Source of the DNA: Pseudomonadota bacterium
GTDB taxonomy: Bacteria; Pseudomonadota; Gammaproteobacteria; Pseudomonadales; Moraxellaceae
Direction of reading: 5' to 3'
Assembly: GCA_021851865.1 (NCBI GenBank)
Contig: JAJZBU010000019.1
Coordinates: forward strand, 1-51,546
DNA length: 51,546 nucleotides
Made by a program: the position numbers and the translations under genes. Shown here piece after piece: positions 48,481-51,546 of this stretch. The notes beneath the pieces are model-generated. The model was not told where the DNA came from and did no database searches. It saw only the letters and a program-made list of their open reading frames with translations. The stretch's first letter is position 1; each line of letters starts with the position of its first letter.

Positions 48481-49159
48481 TGTCATCACCGATATCGCGG
48501 GCTTGCTCTTTGGACCTGTGCGCCGGCGATGTGTGATACCCCTGCACCCGGCCTGACCTCACACCGACAAGCATCGCCGGCAGAGCCCGAGCAGCCAACC
48601 GTGCAGGCGCCCCAAAAACTCACACGGCTATACCCGGGTGTGCTAGCGCACCATGGCCGCCATGGCCATCGATGGACGCGATTCAGTTCCGTTTCGGGGC
48701 ATTGAACTGGGATTATACGGCCATTCTTTCCCCCAGCAGGTGGCGAGGCCGGCTTCCTGCACGACCATGACTGCACCTTTCCAGAGCCCTGGTGCAGCGT
48801 CTATCCAGGCGTCAAATTGGTGAATTTTTCCGCCTTAATACGGGTCGGACTTGCCATCAGGAAGATCACCGACAGCCCGCTGATGGACTGGATTGTGACA
48901 TCAATCTGAAGCAGCGTTGCGATCACCGACCGCCGAAAATACTGAAATTTCCTGTGAAATATGCGCGGAAATATTTTCTATTTTAGGGAATTTTCCAAAA
49001 AACGGTTGTAATATCAACCTATAGAAAATGAATACCAAGCATATGCGAAAATGATATTTGCTTTACAAGCTTTTTGTCACCACGATGGGCGTGTCGGCAC
49101 CTTGCGGCTTCCACCGCCGCTCTGGCGCCTCCATCCATCACACCGTCGAGGACAAGACC
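48481..49159. other. 679-bp stretch without a supportable gene, AT-rich at its right end
   Basis: No frame here is convincing. A 67-codon open stretch without a start (48706-48909) reads protein-like (HDHDCTFPEPWCSVYPG) and could be a gene remnant, but I match it to nothing. Short palindromes occur (GTGCTAGCGCAC at about 48638, GGTTG-N6-CAACC at 49004-49019). From about 48945 to 49075 the sequence is very AT-rich with repeated GGAAAT/ATTTTCC-like motifs, probably promoter DNA for the next gene. Confidence 0.5.
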
Positions 49160-49585
49160 ATGGATACCTACTTCGCTGAAAGACTGTCAGGACGCATTGC
49201 GCAACTGGCCGAACTGCTCAAGGATGAGCTCTATACGGCCGAATTCTGCGGCAAAAGCCAGGGTCGTTATATTATCGACCGCGATGACCTCAAGACCTTG
49301 CTCAAGGTTCACAGACTCACCAGCGATATGATGACGGCGCTTGCCGATGAGTGCCTTGACAATCAACTTTTGATGATCGATTTAGATGGTGTATTTGCTT
49401 TTGTCGAGCTGACTTCAGTGCAACGCTGGCGGAAAGTACCGACTCGCCTGATCAAACACTTTACCCTACAGCTGGACAACCAGGAGGATGATGACGATGA
49501 GGACGAGGATGATCCTGATTACTTGCTGAAAACCAGCGAACTCACTCATGACGAAGACGAGGATAGCGAAGACCCCTGGGCTTAA
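49160..49585 (+). CDS. Hypothetical protein with a strongly acidic C-terminal tail
   Basis: The 141-residue product begins MDTYFAERLSGRIAQLAELL. Residues 1-105 are mixed helix and strand with KDDLK-like and FAFVELTSVQRWRKVP segments that could be a winged-helix-type DNA-binding fold. Residues about 108-141 are dominated by Asp and Glu (EDDDDEDEDDPDY, DEDEDSEDPWA). Such tails can mimic nucleic acid or bind basic partners. I do not recognise the family. The ATG follows GAGG at 8 nt and an AT-rich upstream region. Confidence 0.6.
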   Translation: MDTYFAERLSGRIAQLAELLKDELYTAEFCGKSQGRYIIDRDDLKTLLKVHRLTSDMMTALADECLDNQLLMIDLDGVFAFVELTSVQRWRKVPTRLIKHFTLQLDNQEDDDDEDEDDPDYLLKTSELTHDEDEDSEDPWA

Positions 49586-49615
49586 ATAGCCGACGTCATC
49601 GTACACCCGCCACCA

Positions 49616-49668
49616 TGATTCTATGCACAAGATCCAGCGCCTGTATAAGGATTGCGCGCATAGAATCA
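49616..49668. repeat. Perfect 11-bp inverted repeat with 31-bp centre
   Basis: TGATTCTATGC (49616-49626) and GCATAGAATCA (49658-49668) are exact reverse complements. They lie in the 248-bp gap between two unrecognised genes. They could be terminal inverted repeats of a tiny element, a recombination site, or an RNA hairpin after the acidic-tail gene (31 nt downstream of its stop). Confidence 0.6.
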
Positions 49669-49833
49669 AGCCCCTACGCGGCATGACCAGAAGCGCCATC
49701 ACCCGGCAACAGCTTAGCGACGCCTGTCGATAGCCGTGATGATGATATCCATGGGCAGGATTCATCAGCAGGTGGCCCGCTGATCCGCGACGAGAGCGAA
49801 ACCCGATACGGAAGTGAACCCATGGAGACGAGC

Positions 49834-50523
49834 ATGCACTTCATCGATTTCATCAAGAGCCACGCGGCAAAATATGATCTTGAGGATTTAGCGCGCAAGC
49901 TGGGCTACATTGAACACGAGAAGGGGGTGGCGCGACTAAAATCCGTCATTGCCAGCCCACTCCTTGAGCTGAATGCCGAAAATGCGTATTTTGATGGCCT
50001 GCATGGCAGTCAATCGATCATAAACTTCTTGTTGAATGAGTTCCATGCCGAAGAATCAATGAAGATCCAGGCATTGCAAGACATCAGTGCCATCATGGCT
50101 TTTACTGAACAGTGCAAGGCTGATCGTTCATACATGCTCCTGCATGCCGATATCGACCACAGCGCCATCGCCGGACTATCGTTCTTCACTCGTATGGGTT
50201 TGGGCTTATCCGAAAAGAACAACATAAGAAACATCACATGGCTATACAACAAGCCCGCCCGTATTCAGGTGGCAGCCCTCAGCAACATCATTCGCGAGCA
50301 TTACCGAAAGGCCGGCAGCGAATCAAATCGCACCAAGCCTGTCTCATATCATTTTCATTACCGGCGCGATCTCCCCGCCGTTGACTTTGATGTTGATGGC
50401 CACTTAGTCGGCCCATACCCGGAGATGGATGAGCGCCAACTCATCATCGATGGCAGAGATATGGCCCCTATGATCCGATATGGCATAGAAGTCATGTCAG
50501 ATCAGCAACATCCCGAGAGTTGA
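49834..50523 (+). CDS. Hypothetical protein, accessory
   Basis: The 229-residue product begins MHFIDFIKSHAAKYDLEDLARKL if the ATG after GGAGACGAGC is used; an ATG four codons upstream (49822) is possible. The predicted composition is a helical N-terminal half, then HIDHSAIAGLSFF-like and YHFHYRRDLPAVDFDVDG segments that may be beta-rich. There is no signal peptide or membrane segment. I do not recognise the family. Lower GC than the housekeeping genes and the surrounding inverted repeats suggest acquired DNA. Confidence 0.6.
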   Translation: MHFIDFIKSHAAKYDLEDLARKLGYIEHEKGVARLKSVIASPLLELNAENAYFDGLHGSQSIINFLLNEFHAEESMKIQALQDISAIMAFTEQCKADRSYMLLHADIDHSAIAGLSFFTRMGLGLSEKNNIRNITWLYNKPARIQVAALSNIIREHYRKAGSESNRTKPVSYHFHYRRDLPAVDFDVDGHLVGPYPEMDERQLIIDGRDMAPMIRYGIEVMSDQQHPES

Positions 50524-50564
50524 GGGGAGGGGGGGGTGCGTCGATGTATCAGGGGAGCGCGCAC

Positions 50565-50657
50565 CGACCCCCAGTACGGGATCACTGCGGTCCTGTTGGC
50601 CATAGAGCGGCTTGACCGCGGTGTCGCTAGCGAGAATCCGTTTCCATCCCCCCCTGG
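50565..50657 (-). pseudogene. Possible short remnant of an IS transposase
   Basis: On the minus strand one frame reads WKRILASDTAVKPLYGQQD. This resembles the WVLDIDTTVKPLYG.QEGA stretch around the first catalytic Asp of an IS transposase family. No further homology is seen on either side. It lies beside G/C-rich tracts in the 258-bp gap before the cytochrome gene. Recognition is by eye from about 16 residues, so it is tentative. Confidence 0.35.
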
Positions 50658-50781
50658 GTGAGTTCTCACCGAACTCTATCGGCTATCGCTGCAAAGCGGG
50701 TGACAGCTTCATGGAACAGCTTCATAAAACCGCCATGATACTGCGGCTTAATGCGCGCTGATCCTGTCTGCGAGAGTTGCC

Positions 50782-51546
50782 ATGCGCCGTCATCAGCGCC
50801 GTCTACTGCTCATCCTGGCGTGTGTCGGGCTGAGTGCCTGCCACCATCACTCCGCTCCGTCGCCGGCGACGCCGCGCCTCAGCGCCATGGCGCAGATCGG
50901 TGCGCAGCTCTTCCATGCCCCCAGCCTCTCGCTCTCTGGCCACCAGTCCTGTGCCAGCTGTCATGATCCAGCGCACGCTTTTGCACCTGCCGACGCCGCT
51001 TCCACCGCCCTCGGCGGCGCCGATGGCCGGCAGCAGGGCTTGCGCGCCGTCCCGAATCTGACCTATGTCCTGAGCACACCGGCTTTCAGTGTCGGCCCGG
51101 AAGATCCACATGATGATGAAGGCGCGAAGCCGGTGTTACTCACGCATCTGCCACGCTCTGCCGCCAAACAGGCGGGCGACCTGGTGCCGCGCGGTGGCTT
51201 CTTCTGGGACGGCCGCGCCGACACCTTGCAGGGACAGGCGCTCGGCCCCCTGCTCAATCCACTCGAGATGGGCAATACCTCTTTGGCCATGCTCGTCGGC
51301 AAGCTCAAGGCCCTCGGTCTGCCACAGGCCCTGTTGCCGCTGGCAGGGCCGGCGGTGCTCAGGGATGATCGTTTGCTGGTCAGCGAGGCGATGTTTGCGA
51401 TCGCGCGTTATGAGACCGAGGACCAGCGCTTCGCGGCCTTCAACAGCCCTTACGATCTCTATCTGCAGCATCGCGGCCGTCTGAGCGCGGCGGCTCAGCA
51501 TGGTCTGGCTGATTTTGAGGACCCCAAGATCGGCAACTGTGCGGCC
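50782..51546 (+). CDS. MauG/cytochrome c peroxidase-type diheme lipoprotein (3' end beyond the window)
   Basis: The open frame of 255 codons runs off the window edge. It begins MRRHQRRLLLILACVGLSAC with a lipobox, so the protein is a membrane-anchored periplasmic lipoprotein. The first haem site is C57-x-x-C60-H61 (SCASCHD). GGFFWDGRADTLQGQALGPLLNP and LNPLEMGN are typical of the CCP/MauG family. The frame ends in GNCAA, probably the start of the second CxxCH. It likely transfers electrons to hydrogen peroxide or acts in cofactor maturation. Confidence 0.88.
   Translation, partial: MRRHQRRLLLILACVGLSACHHHSAPSPATPRLSAMAQIGAQLFHAPSLSLSGHQSCASCHDPAHAFAPADAASTALGGADGRQQGLRAVPNLTYVLSTPAFSVGPEDPHDDEGAKPVLLTHLPRSAAKQAGDLVPRGGFFWDGRADTLQGQALGPLLNPLEMGNTSLAMLVGKLKALGLPQALLPLAGPAVLRDDRLLVSEAMFAIARYETEDQRFAAFNSPYDLYLQHRGRLSAAAQHGLADFEDPKIGNCAA

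Noticed and set aside
48486-48776. Minus-strand frame of 96 codons in the non-coding stretch
   Set aside because: Cys/Arg/Pro/Trp-rich composition, no ribosome-binding site and no similarity recognised.

Overview
The window is a GC-rich bacterial chromosome segment from a gammaproteobacterium. The order tex next to ompR/envZ (the amgRS arrangement), the block glyA-nrdR-ribD-ribE-ribBA-ribH-nusB-thiL-pgpA-ribA facing xseB-ispA-dxs, and the runs leuS-lptE-holA and proA-nadD-rsfS-rlmH-mrdA-rodA-mltB are all familiar from Pseudomonadales. The exact genus cannot be read from the sequence. Most of the window is dense housekeeping DNA with 1-20 nt gene overlaps and translational coupling; no rRNA, tRNA or CRISPR array was seen.

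Layout. 0-0.5 kb: tail of a broken DDE transposase. 0.6-3.1 kb (minus): ompR-envZ followed by a coupled small membrane protein of unknown function. 3.2-8.4 kb (plus): tex, mtgA, a Cys-rich exported protein, xseB, ispA. 8.4-10.3 kb: dxs. 10.3-19.8 kb (minus): trxA, rho, glyA, nrdR and a complete riboflavin set (ribD, ribE, ribBA, ribH, ribA) with nusB, thiL and pgpA. 19.9-24.0 kb (plus): ppx and two overlapping membrane diguanylate cyclases. 23.9-26.6 kb (minus): an ElyC/SanA/YdcF-type gene, dapB and a strictosidine-synthase-like protein. 26.8-27.5 kb: a VapBC toxin-antitoxin module with a perfect 20-bp palindrome upstream. 27.7-32.8 kb: leuS, lptE, holA and an LCM-type methyltransferase. 32.8-34.1 kb (minus): an alpha/beta hydrolase fused to a PilZ-like domain. 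34.3-41.1 kb: proA to mltB.

From 41.1 kb the conserved order breaks. A pirin gene has lost its core, which is replaced by a TnpB-type gene on the opposite strand. Then follow a diiron-type metal-dependent hydrolase paired with a Baeyer-Villiger-like flavin monooxygenase, a BamE-like lipoprotein and a phospholipase C-type lipoprotein. From 47.9 to 50.5 kb lies a lower-GC accessory stretch of unrecognised small genes, inverted repeats and a transposase scrap. The window ends inside a MauG/cytochrome c peroxidase-type diheme lipoprotein.

Themes: envelope biogenesis (mtgA, mrdA, rodA, mltB, lptE, ElyC-like, EnvZ/OmpR), isoprenoid and riboflavin precursors (dxs, ispA, rib genes), and c-di-GMP signalling (two cyclases plus a PilZ-hydrolase within 13 kb). 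The most unusual items are the hydrolase-PilZ fusion, the pirin/TnpB replacement, the unknown membrane protein coupled to EnvZ, and the accessory stretch at 48-50.5 kb. No complete new defence or signalling system could be demonstrated by reading alone.
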